A DNA stretch of 5,432 nt from Thiohalocapsa sp. (GTDB lineage: Bacteria > Pseudomonadota > Gammaproteobacteria > Chromatiales > Chromatiaceae): contig NZ_JAIFKJ010000555.1 of the NCBI RefSeq assembly GCF_019695415.1, positions 1-5,432 on the forward strand, given 5' to 3'. The position numbers were made by a program, and so were the translations under genes. This document shows, piece by piece, positions 1 to 5,432 of the stretch. Position 1 is the stretch's first letter. Every line of letters starts with the position of its first letter. The notes beneath the pieces were generated by a model. The model did not search any database. It worked only from the letters and a program-made list of their open reading frames with translations, and was not told where the DNA came from.

Positions 1-334
1 GCCCCAGCCCCGTGCCGATCGCCCCACCCACCAGGGTAATCAGCAGCACCAGCTTCAGGTAATGCAACCCCACCGCCTGGTTGCTGTAGCCAAAGGCTTT
101 GAGCACGGCAATTTGATCCCGCTGGGTGCTGATGATGCGCGACAGCACGATATTCAGCAAAAAGGCGGCAATGCCCAGAAAGATGGTGGGCATGAACACG
201 GCGGTGACCTGAAGCTGTTCAATTTCGTCGGTGAGGAACCGGTTGGCCACCTGATCCGCCCGACCATACGCACCCAAGCCGCCAATGCGCCCTAGCCGCT
301 GATCCAGTTGAACCAGCACTCCTGGACGGTTCGC
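1..334 (-). CDS. FtsX/MacB-type ABC transporter permease, internal fragment (5' end lost at a junction, 3' end beyond the window)
   Basis: Read on the minus strand (codons ending at 307, 304 and so on), this stretch is open for about 110 codons and runs off the left edge. It contains LDQRLGRIGGLGAYGRADQ, then NRFLTDEIEQL, a hydrophobic segment (VFMPTIFLGIAAFLLNIVLS), the loop TQRDQIAVLKAFGYSN, and a second hydrophobic stretch beginning LKLVLLITLVGG. The loop between two membrane segments, with 'QR.QIA.LKAFGYS', is typical as I recall it of the FtsX-like permease domain in large inner-membrane ABC exporters. Such permeases work with a separate ATPase and are many hundreds of residues long, so this is only a small internal piece. 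Family similarity fades at about position 330, where the neighbouring ggt remnant begins in another frame. No natural start codon or ribosome binding site precedes it. GC by hand count of 1-300 is about 61%, lower than the flanking genes. The family call is fairly secure; the transported substrate is unknown. Confidence 0.72.
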
Positions 335-771
335 CCCCCCGCCAGGGGCAGCGGCCCGTAGGGCTCGGCAATGTGCACCAAGGCTGCAGGCGCACCGGGG
401 ATACCGGCGGCAAGGGCACCGTTTAGGGCGCGCTCGGGAACGAACCGCCCGTTGGCATCCAGGTACATGTCCGCGGTCGCCGCCAGCGGTGCCCGCTCAC
501 GGCCATCCACCATGACGTCCCGACCAGAATCCGCCAGATGCAGTAGCCAAAAGCCGCCGCCGCCGAGTCCCGAGCTGTAGGGCTCCACAACGGCGAGCGC
601 CGCGCTCACGGCGACGGCCGCATCGAAGGCGTTGCCGCCCGCGCGCAGGATCTCGACGCCGGCGGCGGTGGCTTGCGGATGCGCGCTCGCCACCGCTGCA
701 GCAGGAGGCCGGGAGCCCGCCGTGGACGCGACAGACCACGTCAGCAATGCAAAGACGATCAGGCGGAACAA
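292..771 (-). pseudogene. ggt: gamma-glutamyltransferase (gamma-glutamyltranspeptidase), truncated N-terminal remnant
   Basis: Intact GGT is a periplasmic N-terminal-nucleophile enzyme that cleaves gamma-glutamyl bonds of glutathione. It is made as a precursor of roughly 550-580 residues that splits itself before a catalytic Thr near residue 390. Here only about 144 family-like residues remain: a signal peptide (FRLIVFALLTWSVASTA), ASAHPQATAAGVEILRAGGN, AFDAAVAVSAALAVVEPYSS, GLGGGGFW, DGRERAPL (the Arg corresponds to E. coli Arg114, which binds the gamma-glutamyl carboxylate), and GIPGAPAALVHIAEPYGPLP. After LPLA at about position 340 the reading frame runs into unrelated sequence (RTVQECWFNWISG) and stops at 292-294. 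The autoprocessing Thr and whole small subunit are missing, so the product cannot be active. I chose the TTG at 769-771 because it sits just before the signal peptide. The ATG at 922-924 would overlap the ferredoxin gene and add about 50 non-family residues. Its place downstream of the ferredoxin gene matches what I recall of Pseudomonas gene order. Confidence 0.8.
334..340. other. C7 homopolymer at the ggt/permease breakpoint
   Basis: Seven consecutive C on the plus strand lie where family similarity switches from gamma-glutamyltransferase (right side) to ABC permease (left side). The two genes are in different minus-strand frames across it. The exact breakpoint cannot be fixed better than about 325-345 by eye. 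Homopolymers can mark either a microhomology recombination scar or a false assembly join. Confidence 0.6.
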
Positions 772-833
772 AACATCGCCGGACCTTGTGGAGAGAGGCT
801 TGGGCCTGGCGCGATGCTGCGCCGGCAGCGCAG

Positions 834-858
834 AAAAAAGGCTCCGCACGGGAGCCTT
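834..858 (-). terminator. Rho-independent terminator of the coaD-ferredoxin unit
   Basis: On the minus strand this reads AAGGCTCC, a 5-nt loop, GGAGCCTT, then further T. The stem is 8 perfect base pairs (851-858 with 838-845; loop 846-850). The T run covers 839-834, six T in total, the first two of them paired. It starts 34 nt after the ferredoxin stop codon and is correctly oriented to end transcription coming from coaD and the ferredoxin gene. It separates them from the ggt remnant downstream. Confidence 0.85.
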
Positions 859-892
859 GATGCAGGTGCGCGCAGAGCGCGCGCGCACGCGG

Positions 893-1150
893 TCAGCCGC
901 CGGATTCACCGGTAATGCGCTCATACTTGGCGCGCAGCTCTTCTTCGGTTTCCGTGTTATCGGGGTCGACGATAATGCAGTCGACCGGGCAGACCTCGAC
1001 GCACTGCGAGGTCTCGTAGTGGCCGACGCACTCGGTGCAGAGGTCGGGCTCGATGACGTAGATCTCTTCCCCCTGCGAGATAGCGCCGTTGGGGCACTCG
1101 GGCTCGCAGACGTCGCAGTTGATGCACTCGTCGGTAATCAGCAGGGCCAT
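893..1150 (-). CDS. 2[4Fe-4S] ferredoxin, YfhL/Allochromatium type
   Basis: This is an 85-residue low-potential electron carrier of the cytoplasm holding two [4Fe-4S] clusters. The first motif is C9-x2-C12-x2-C15-x3-C19-P. The second is C38-x2-C41-x8-C50-x3-C54-P, where the spacing between the second and third Cys is stretched by a short insertion (VGHYETSQ). With the acidic C-terminal helix (TETEEELRAKYERITGESGG), this insertion defines the A. vinosum/YfhL subgroup. By the usual crossed pattern, C9/C12/C15/C54 and C38/C41/C50/C19 would bind the clusters, leaving C58 as a ninth, extra Cys. The ATG at 1148-1150 is preceded by CAGGAG with a 7-nt spacer (1158-1163), a strong ribosome binding site that fixes the start. 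It follows coaD by 71 bp, an adjacency also seen in Pseudomonas as I recall, and ends at a clear terminator. The physiological partner is not shown by the sequence. Confidence 0.95.
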   Translation of the reverse strand: MALLITDECINCDVCEPECPNGAISQGEEIYVIEPDLCTECVGHYETSQCVEVCPVDCIIVDPDNTETEEELRAKYERITGESGG

Positions 1151-1167
1151 GGCGATACTCCTGAGGT

Positions 1168-1190
1168 AGCTTGGCTGTTCGAGCTTGGCT
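1168..1190. repeat. 9-nt direct repeat in the ferredoxin leader
   Basis: AGCTTGGCT occurs at 1168-1176 and again at 1182-1190, with a 14-bp period. The pair lies in the 71-bp gap between coaD and the ferredoxin start, just upstream of the ribosome binding site. The second copy is part of a small inverted repeat GAGC-TTG-GCTC (1181-1191). It could be an operator or a small duplication; chance is also possible. Confidence 0.45.
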
Positions 1191-1221
1191 CTCGCGGCGG
1201 CACATTGGGATGGCCGGCAGT

Positions 1222-1698
1222 TTATCCAAACCGCTTTCGCAATGCAGCATGGACGGCCGGCGGCACGAAGGCGGACACATCGCCGCCGAGGCGCGCAATC
1301 TGCTTCACCAGCGATGAGGAAATATAGGCGTACTGCTCCGCTGGGGTGAGGAACAGGGTCTCGATGTCAGGGGCCATGCGGCGGTTCATGCCGGCGAGCT
1401 GGAATTCGTATTCGAAGTCCGAGACGGCGCGCAGGCCGCGCATGATGACGTGCACCTGCATCTGCCGGGCGAACTCCACCAACAGCCCCGAGAAGGCCAC
1501 CACCTCCACGTTGCCGACGCCCCGGCAGACCTCGCACGCCAAGGCGACGCGCTCGTCAGTGTCGAAGGTGGTCGACTTGTCCGTTTCCCGGGCGACCGCT
1601 ACCACCACGCGGTCACAGAGGTGCGCAGCGCGGGCCACCAGATCCGTATGGCCGTTGGTGATGGGATCAAAGGTACCTGGATAGACGACGCTGCGCAT
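1222..1698 (-). CDS. coaD: phosphopantetheine adenylyltransferase (CoaD)
   Basis: CoaD catalyses the penultimate step of coenzyme A synthesis, joining ATP and 4'-phosphopantetheine to give dephospho-CoA and pyrophosphate. It is a cytoplasmic, typically hexameric enzyme. Starting at the ATG at 1696-1698 it is 158 residues, against 159 in E. coli. The nucleotidyltransferase signature is clear: YPGTFDPITNGH at residues 6-17 with the T-x-G-H motif (T14, H17), K41, RGLRAVSDFEYE from 87 (R87 and R90 correspond to the E. coli active-site Arg pair), and ISSSLVK at 126-132. An in-frame GTG at 1749 would add 17 residues that do not look like the family, so the ATG is preferred, although no strong Shine-Dalgarno is visible before it. 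It lies 129 bp after rsmD and 71 bp before the ferredoxin gene. It may have its own promoter in the 129-bp gap. Confidence 0.96.
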   Translation of the reverse strand: MRSVVYPGTFDPITNGHTDLVARAAHLCDRVVVAVARETDKSTTFDTDERVALACEVCRGVGNVEVVAFSGLLVEFARQMQVHVIMRGLRAVSDFEYEFQLAGMNRRMAPDIETLFLTPAEQYAYISSSLVKQIARLGGDVSAFVPPAVHAALRKRFG

Positions 1699-1769
1699 CG
1701 GGGCATGACAGGCTTCGGGTGAGCGAGCAACGACGCCTGCCTCGGGCACCGACGTCGCAATGGTTGCAG

Positions 1770-1778
1770 AGCATAGCA
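1770..1778 (-). promoter_or_regulatory. possible extended -10 promoter element for coaD
   Basis: On the minus strand TGCTATGCT fits an extended -10 box (TGn followed by TATGCT, four of six matches to TATAAT). It lies in the only sizeable gap of the gene run, about 70 nt upstream of the coaD ATG. No good -35 hexamer is visible at normal spacing, so this is tentative. Confidence 0.3.
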
Positions 1779-1800
1779 GACTGGACTGCCGCAGCTTGGC

Positions 1801-1819
1801 CGCGCCGTCGGTCGGCGCG
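1801..1819 (-). terminator. GC-rich hairpin just after rsmD, without a U tract
   Basis: CGCGCCG (1801-1807) and CGGCGCG (1813-1819) form a 7-bp perfect stem with a 5-nt loop, beginning 8 nt past the rsmD stop codon. No T run follows on the minus strand, so it is not a standard intrinsic terminator. It may stabilise the 3' end of the upstream message or attenuate read-through into coaD. Confidence 0.35.
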
Positions 1820-1827
1820 ACGGCCGT

Positions 1828-2508
1828 TCATTCCGATGCTGCACGCGCCAGCGCATAACGCACCTGGCCCGCGGTGCGCTCCCGAACCACCTGCCAGTGT
1901 GTCGGCAGCGCCGGCATGGGCTCGTTGGAGGGCGTCTCGATATAGACGGCAGCGCCCGGCGCCAGCCAGCCAGCCGCCAAGCGCCCGCAGGCCTCGGATA
2001 TCACAGAATCGCGGAAGGGTGGATCGAGAAATACGATGTCGAAGGGTGCCGGCGGGTGTGATGCGAGCCAGCGCAGCGCGTCGGCCTGCACCACTTCCAG
2101 ACGGGCGGCCGGCATTTGCCGGTCCTGGGCCGCCGCTGTTCGCAGTGTCTCGGCGTTAGCGCAAAGGCGGGCGGCAACGCCTGGGGCTTGCTCGATGAGC
2201 CAAACCTCGCCCGCCCCGCGAGAGAAGGCCTCAAAGCCCAGTGCACCAGCGCCGGCGAAGCAGTCCAGGCAGCGGCTGCCGGGAATGTCGGCGGCAAGCC
2301 AGTTGAACAGTGTCTCCCGCACCCGGTCGGTGGTGGGCCTAAGCCCGGGCTGCTGCGGCACCGGCAGCCGGCGCCCGCGCAGCCGCCCGCCGATGATGCG
2401 TAGCTGACCGGCCCCGCCGCGATGCGCCACTCCCAGGGCCGGCCCGCCGCGCCGCGAGCGGTCTGCATGCCCGCCACCGCCCGAGCGCCCGCCGCTAGCC
2501 CTCGCCAC
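1828..2508 (-). CDS. rsmD: 16S rRNA (guanine(966)-N(2))-methyltransferase RsmD
   Basis: RsmD transfers a methyl group from S-adenosylmethionine to N2 of G966 in 16S rRNA during 30S assembly. The diagnostic N-terminal block LRIIGGRLRGRRLPVP is followed by GLRPTTDRVRETLFNWL. SAM-binding motif I is LDCFAGAGALG (about residues 81-91), and the catalytic motif LDPPF (161-165) is typical of N2-guanine and N6-adenine methyltransferases. The C-terminal AGQVRYALAR also fits. The GTG at 2506-2508 gives 226 residues and overlaps the preceding M16 gene by 14 bp, suggesting translational coupling. Its first 33 or so residues are Gly/Arg/Ser-rich and not family-like. A second in-frame GTG at 2428-2430 would give 200 residues, close to the 198 of E. 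coli, but neither start has a good Shine-Dalgarno. The function is very secure; the start is uncertain. Confidence 0.95.
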   Translation of the reverse strand: MARASGGRSGGGGHADRSRRGGPALGVAHRGGAGQLRIIGGRLRGRRLPVPQQPGLRPTTDRVRETLFNWLAADIPGSRCLDCFAGAGALGFEAFSRGAGEVWLIEQAPGVAARLCANAETLRTAAAQDRQMPAARLEVVQADALRWLASHPPAPFDIVFLDPPFRDSVISEACGRLAAGWLAPGAAVYIETPSNEPMPALPTHWQVVRERTAGQVRYALARAASE

Positions 2509-3955
2509 CGACCGCCGGCGTCACCGCCGCAGCCGGCGCCGTCGCATCCGCTGATGGGGCGCTGTCGACGGCCTGCTGCGCCGTGTCCGCTGCAGCGTCG
2601 GCCCTTGCGACGGGCGCCGATGCATCACCCCCATCACCGCCCACCATCACGACGGCGAGATGCTCCGGGTGCACGCGCCGGCGGTAGGCGTCGCGGATCT
2701 GCTCGGCGGTGACGGCGCTCACCCGCTCGGTGAAGCGATCGAGGTAGTCGAGCGGTAGGTCATAGAAGCCGATCAGGGACAGGTACTGTACGATCTTGCC
2801 GTTGCTCGCGATCCGCAGCGGAAAGCCGCCGGTGATGTTCTTGATGGCCGCATCCAGCTCTTCCGCTGTCGGGCCCTGCTCGACGAAGCGCTCCAGGGTA
2901 TCCAGCATGACCCCGCGCGCCTCTTCGACTTGGGCATTCTTGGTTTGCAGGCCCATCACCATGGGCCCGCGCTCGGCCATGGGGGCGAAATAGCTGTAAG
3001 CGGAGTACGACAGGCCGCGCCGCTCCCGGACCTCGTCCATCAGAATGGACACGAGCCCGCTGCCGCCGAGTATGTGGTTGCCCACGTAGAGCGGAAAGTA
3101 ATCCGGGTCGCCACGGCGCATGCCGGGCTGCCCCATGTAGAGGTGCGTCTGGCTGGACGGGAAGGCGATGCGCTGCACAGCACCGGCGGTCAGGTCCGCC
3201 ACCGGCGGCAGGGGCGCCGGGGGCTCGCCCCGGGGCAGGCCCGCTGTCAGCACCTCCGCCAGCACTTCCGCCTGGGCGCGATCGAGGTCTCCGACGATGG
3301 CCACGGTGGCGTTGGGCGCCGTGTAGTAACGGCCATGGAAGCGCACCAAATCGGCGCGACTGATGGCCGCGACGCTCTCGCGGTTGCCGTCCGGGTCGGA
3401 GGCATAGGGGTGTTCGCCGTAGACGGCGTGATAGAGCGCGCGGCTGGCGACACTGCCCGGGTCCTGTTCCTGCTGGCGGAGACCCACCAAGGTGTTGGCG
3501 CGCACGCGTTCCAGGTCTTCGGGCGGGAATTCCGGCGCCGCGAGCACCTTGGTAAGGATCTCCACCGCCGTACTGAGCGTCTCCGGCTCCGTCAGGCTGC
3601 GCAGGCTCGCGTAGGCCATGTCACGGCCGGCACCGGTGCCGAGCTCGGCGCCGACTGCCTCGACACGCTCGGCGATGGTGTCCGCATCCAGCCCGCCGGC
3701 GCCTTCGGTGAGCATATTGGCCGTGAGGGATGCGAGGCCGGGCAGATGCCCGTCCCGGGCGCTGCCGGCATCGAAAGCGATGCGCACGTCCACCATGGGC
3801 AGGTCGGGCGCAGGAGCATACAGCACCTCCGCGCCGGACTCCGTACGCCAAGTCTCGATGTTCGGTGTCGCCGCGGCGGGTGCAATCAGTCCAGCTGTCA
3901 GGCATACGGCGGCCAGCAGGGCGGCGCGCCGGCGTGTCTTGTGGTTAGCGTGCAT
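2495..3955 (-). CDS. secreted M16-family peptidase subunit without the zinc site (substrate-binding partner)
   Basis: A 486-residue exported protein of the pitrilysin/mitochondrial-processing-peptidase family. An n-region (KTRRR) and hydrophobic core precede a likely cleavage after APAAA (about residue 29). The N-terminal M16 domain (about 35-230) has the family fold sequence, but where HxxEH should be it reads S76-L-T-A79-N80, so both His and the Glu are replaced and it cannot bind catalytic zinc. The C-terminal domain (about 255-440) keeps R310 and Y317 in VRERRGLSYS, the Arg/Tyr pair that holds the substrate backbone in active M16 enzymes (IDE Arg824/Tyr831 spacing). The last 45 or so residues are an Ala/Asp/Thr-rich low-complexity tail. 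The ATG at 3953-3955 follows GGAG with a suitable spacer and overlaps the preceding M16 gene by 11 bp. I infer that it pairs with that gene's product as a heterodimer in the periplasm, like MPP alpha/beta. The physiological substrate is unknown. Confidence 0.93.
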   Translation of the reverse strand: MHANHKTRRRAALLAAVCLTAGLIAPAAATPNIETWRTESGAEVLYAPAPDLPMVDVRIAFDAGSARDGHLPGLASLTANMLTEGAGGLDADTIAERVEAVGAELGTGAGRDMAYASLRSLTEPETLSTAVEILTKVLAAPEFPPEDLERVRANTLVGLRQQEQDPGSVASRALYHAVYGEHPYASDPDGNRESVAAISRADLVRFHGRYYTAPNATVAIVGDLDRAQAEVLAEVLTAGLPRGEPPAPLPPVADLTAGAVQRIAFPSSQTHLYMGQPGMRRGDPDYFPLYVGNHILGGSGLVSILMDEVRERRGLSYSAYSYFAPMAERGPMVMGLQTKNAQVEEARGVMLDTLERFVEQGPTAEELDAAIKNITGGFPLRIASNGKIVQYLSLIGFYDLPLDYLDRFTERVSAVTAEQIRDAYRRRVHPEHLAVVMVGGDGGDASAPVARADAAADTAQQAVDSAPSADATAPAAAVTPAVGGEG

Positions 3956-5321
3956 GGGCCAGGGCTCCAGTGGTGGTGGTGTCGCGGGCGGTGCGCGCCG
4001 CGCCGTCGAGCGGCTGCGGATCCAACCGGGCGACAGTGCGTACCTCCGGCACGAGATAGTTGCGGGCCACGTCGCGGATCTGCTCAGGCGTCACCGCCGA
4101 CAGCCGCTCCACGTACTCGTCCACCAGCTCCCAGCCGAGACCGACGGTCTCCAGCTGACCGAGCTGCATGGCCTGGTAGAAGACGCTGTCCTTCTCGTAG
4201 ACCTTGCCGGCGATCAACTGGGTGCGGATGCGTGCCAGCTCTTCCGGCGAGACCAGCTCGGTCTGCACGCGCTCGATCTGGTCCAGTAGCGCCGCCTCCA
4301 GCTCGTCGACACTGTGGCCCTTGGCCGGGGTGCCGCTCAGGCGGAACAATCCGGGCAGCCGGGTGAAAGCACTGTAGCCGGCACCGGCGCTGGCGGCGAT
4401 GCGCTCGCCACGTACCAGCTCACGGCTGAACCGGGCACTGGCGCCGCCGTCTAGCACAGATGCGAGCATTTCCAGTGCGTAGGGCTCCCAGTCCGCGTCA
4501 GCATTGGCGAGGACAGGCACTTTGTAGCCCATGATGAGATAGGGCTCTTTCGCCGGCGCCTTGACCACCAGCCGGCGCTCACCGCGCTGCTCGGGCTCAC
4601 TGCGAGGCTTGGGCGGAACCACCGGCTCCGCCTCCAGCGGACCGAAGTGCTTCTCGGCCAAAGCGAACACCGCCTCCGGATCTACGTCACCCACCACTAC
4701 GACGGTGGCGTTATTTGGCGCGTACCACTGTTGGTACCAGCCCCGAAGGTCCTCCACCTGCATGGTCTCCAGGTCACTGGGCCAGCCAATGATGGGGTTG
4801 CGGTACGGCGAGGCCTGGTAGGCTACCGCTTGAAACTGCTCGTAGGTGAGCGACTGCGGGTCGTCGTCGGTGCGCAGGCGGCGCTCCTCTTTGACCACTT
4901 CCAGCTCCTTGACGAACTCTTCCTCCGGCAGAGTCAGCCGACGCATGCGCTCGGCCTCCAGCTCGAAGGAGACTTCCAGGCGGTCCGCGGCAAGGGTTTG
5001 GAAGTAGGCGGTGTAGTCGGTGCCGGTAAAGGCGTTCTCGTCTCCTCCGTTCTCGGCGATGATCTGCGAGAACTCCCCTGGCGCCAGGTTCTCGGTGCCC
5101 TTGAACATCATGTGCTCCAGCACGTGCGAGACACCGGTGATGCCCCCAGGCTCGTAGCTGGAGCCCACCTTGTACCAGACCTGGGAGGTGACGATGGGCG
5201 CCCGGCGGTCGGGCTTCACCAGCACCTTGAGCCCGTTGTCGAGGACGTGCTCATAGACCCCGGCTGCCGCCGGCGTCGTCGCGCCAAGCAGCAGCACGAG
5301 CGCGAGAGAGACTGTTCGCAT
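3945..5321 (-). CDS. secreted M16-family zinc metallopeptidase, catalytic subunit
   Basis: A 458-residue precursor of the pitrilysin (M16) family. The signal peptide MRTVSLALVLLLGATTPAAA probably ends at about residue 20. The inverted zinc motif H66-V-L-E69-H70 (in GVSHVLEHMMFKG) provides two His ligands and the catalytic Glu. The third ligand is probably E146 in VVKEERR, 76 residues after the second His, as in MPP beta. A typical ENAFTGTDYTAYF segment follows the zinc motif. The second M16 domain has R304, but the residue aligned with the substrate-binding Tyr is Ser311, and the partner gene supplies the intact Arg/Tyr pair. I chose the ATG at 5319-5321 because it begins the signal peptide and has GGAG 10 nt upstream. 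An in-frame ATG at 5391-5393 would add 24 hydrophilic residues before the signal peptide. It is the first gene of a tight run and overlaps the second M16 gene by 11 bp. It probably degrades peptides or misfolded proteins in the periplasm. Confidence 0.94.
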   Translation of the reverse strand: MRTVSLALVLLLGATTPAAAGVYEHVLDNGLKVLVKPDRRAPIVTSQVWYKVGSSYEPGGITGVSHVLEHMMFKGTENLAPGEFSQIIAENGGDENAFTGTDYTAYFQTLAADRLEVSFELEAERMRRLTLPEEEFVKELEVVKEERRLRTDDDPQSLTYEQFQAVAYQASPYRNPIIGWPSDLETMQVEDLRGWYQQWYAPNNATVVVVGDVDPEAVFALAEKHFGPLEAEPVVPPKPRSEPEQRGERRLVVKAPAKEPYLIMGYKVPVLANADADWEPYALEMLASVLDGGASARFSRELVRGERIAASAGAGYSAFTRLPGLFRLSGTPAKGHSVDELEAALLDQIERVQTELVSPEELARIRTQLIAGKVYEKDSVFYQAMQLGQLETVGLGWELVDEYVERLSAVTPEQIRDVARNYLVPEVRTVARLDPQPLDGAARTARDTTTTGALAHAR

Positions 5322-5432
5322 GGTTTTGAAGCTCCGGTTTGATGGCTCGCTTCCACGTGGCGGCCCATGGCTGTTGATATACCCGTCGCGCATGGGTTTT
5401 CGGGTAAGCGAGGTGCGTCGCTCGTGCCCGAG
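5322..5432. promoter_or_regulatory. probable divergent promoter region upstream of the M16 gene pair
   Basis: This 111-bp stretch lies upstream of the first peptidase gene and holds no complete gene. It contains TGATATACCC (5375-5384 region); its minus-strand reading TATATC (5381-5376) could be a -10 box for the peptidase run, about 55 nt from its ATG, although no good -35 is seen. It also has a perfect 8-bp palindrome CCACGTGG (5353-5360). On the plus strand an ATG at 5392-5394 opens a frame that stays open for 13 codons to the edge. It might be the start of a divergent gene, but nothing in it is recognisable. Confidence 0.35.

Noticed and set aside
62..295. Plus-strand 77-codon open frame at the left end
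   Set aside because: The minus strand here encodes clear FtsX-type permease sequence with membrane segments; the plus frame is its shadow.
292..924. Long form of the ggt remnant starting at the ATG at 924
   Set aside because: It would overlap the ferredoxin gene, read through the terminator hairpin, and place about 50 unrelated residues before the signal peptide.
632..1327. Plus-strand open frame of 231 codons across ggt, ferredoxin and coaD
   Set aside because: It crosses a terminator and three genes on the other strand and shows no family similarity; it is a mirror of the real coding frames.
1699..1749. GTG at 1749 as coaD start
   Set aside because: The 17 extra residues are not family-like; the ATG at 1698 gives the usual CoaD length and begins directly before the conserved YPGTFDP block.
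3890..3910. Possible lipoprotein Cys (C18) in the second M16 subunit leader
   Set aside because: The residues before it (AAV) do not fit a lipobox, and a normal signal peptidase I site (APAAA) follows it.
2930..4366. Very long plus-strand open frame (478 codons) opposite the M16 genes
   Set aside because: It is antisense to two well-recognised peptidase genes, is rich in Arg, His, Gly and Ala, and has no recognisable domain. Long antisense frames are expected in GC-rich DNA with strong third-position bias.
4647..5342. Plus-strand open frame of 231 codons opposite the catalytic M16 gene
   Set aside because: It is fully antisense to a gene with clear catalytic motifs and has no recognisable domain or ribosome binding site.

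Overview
The window is GC-rich gammaproteobacterial chromosome, and every convincing gene lies on the minus strand. Two things point to a purple sulfur or halophilic lineage (Chromatiales, for example Ectothiorhodospiraceae or Chromatiaceae). The 85-residue ferredoxin looks almost identical, from memory, to the Allochromatium vinosum type of 2[4Fe-4S] ferredoxin. The gene order (M16 peptidase pair, rsmD, coaD, ferredoxin, gamma-glutamyltransferase) is one I recall from Pseudomonas and relatives. The lineage is an inference, not a direct observation.

Layout in the direction of transcription, right to left. Positions 5322-5432 are a short, probably divergent, promoter region. Next are two consecutive secreted M16-family peptidase subunits (5321-3945 and 3955-2495), overlapping by 11 bp. 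The first carries the zinc site HxxEH. The second has lost it but keeps the substrate-binding Arg/Tyr pair. rsmD (16S rRNA m2G966 methyltransferase) follows with a GTG start overlapping the second peptidase gene by 14 bp. After a 129-bp gap comes coaD (phosphopantetheine adenylyltransferase), then 71 bp, then the ferredoxin gene, closed by a clear Rho-independent terminator at 834-858.

The left end is broken. From about 771 down to 340 a gamma-glutamyltransferase precursor reads well (signal peptide, Arg-containing substrate loop, glycine-rich segments). It then stops matching the family at a run of seven C (334-340). Leftwards, in a different minus-strand reading frame, the sequence becomes an internal fragment of an FtsX/MacB-type ABC transporter permease that runs off the window edge. 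The ggt catalytic Thr and small subunit are absent, as is the 5' part of the permease gene. This is either a real deletion or recombination scar, or an assembly chimera.

Functionally, the peptidase pair probably forms one periplasmic heterodimeric metalloprotease. rsmD and coaD are housekeeping genes for ribosome maturation and coenzyme A synthesis, and the ferredoxin is a low-potential electron carrier. I found no tRNA, rRNA, CRISPR array, insertion sequence or convincing new system. The most notable points are the ggt/permease junction and the complementary active sites of the two M16 subunits.
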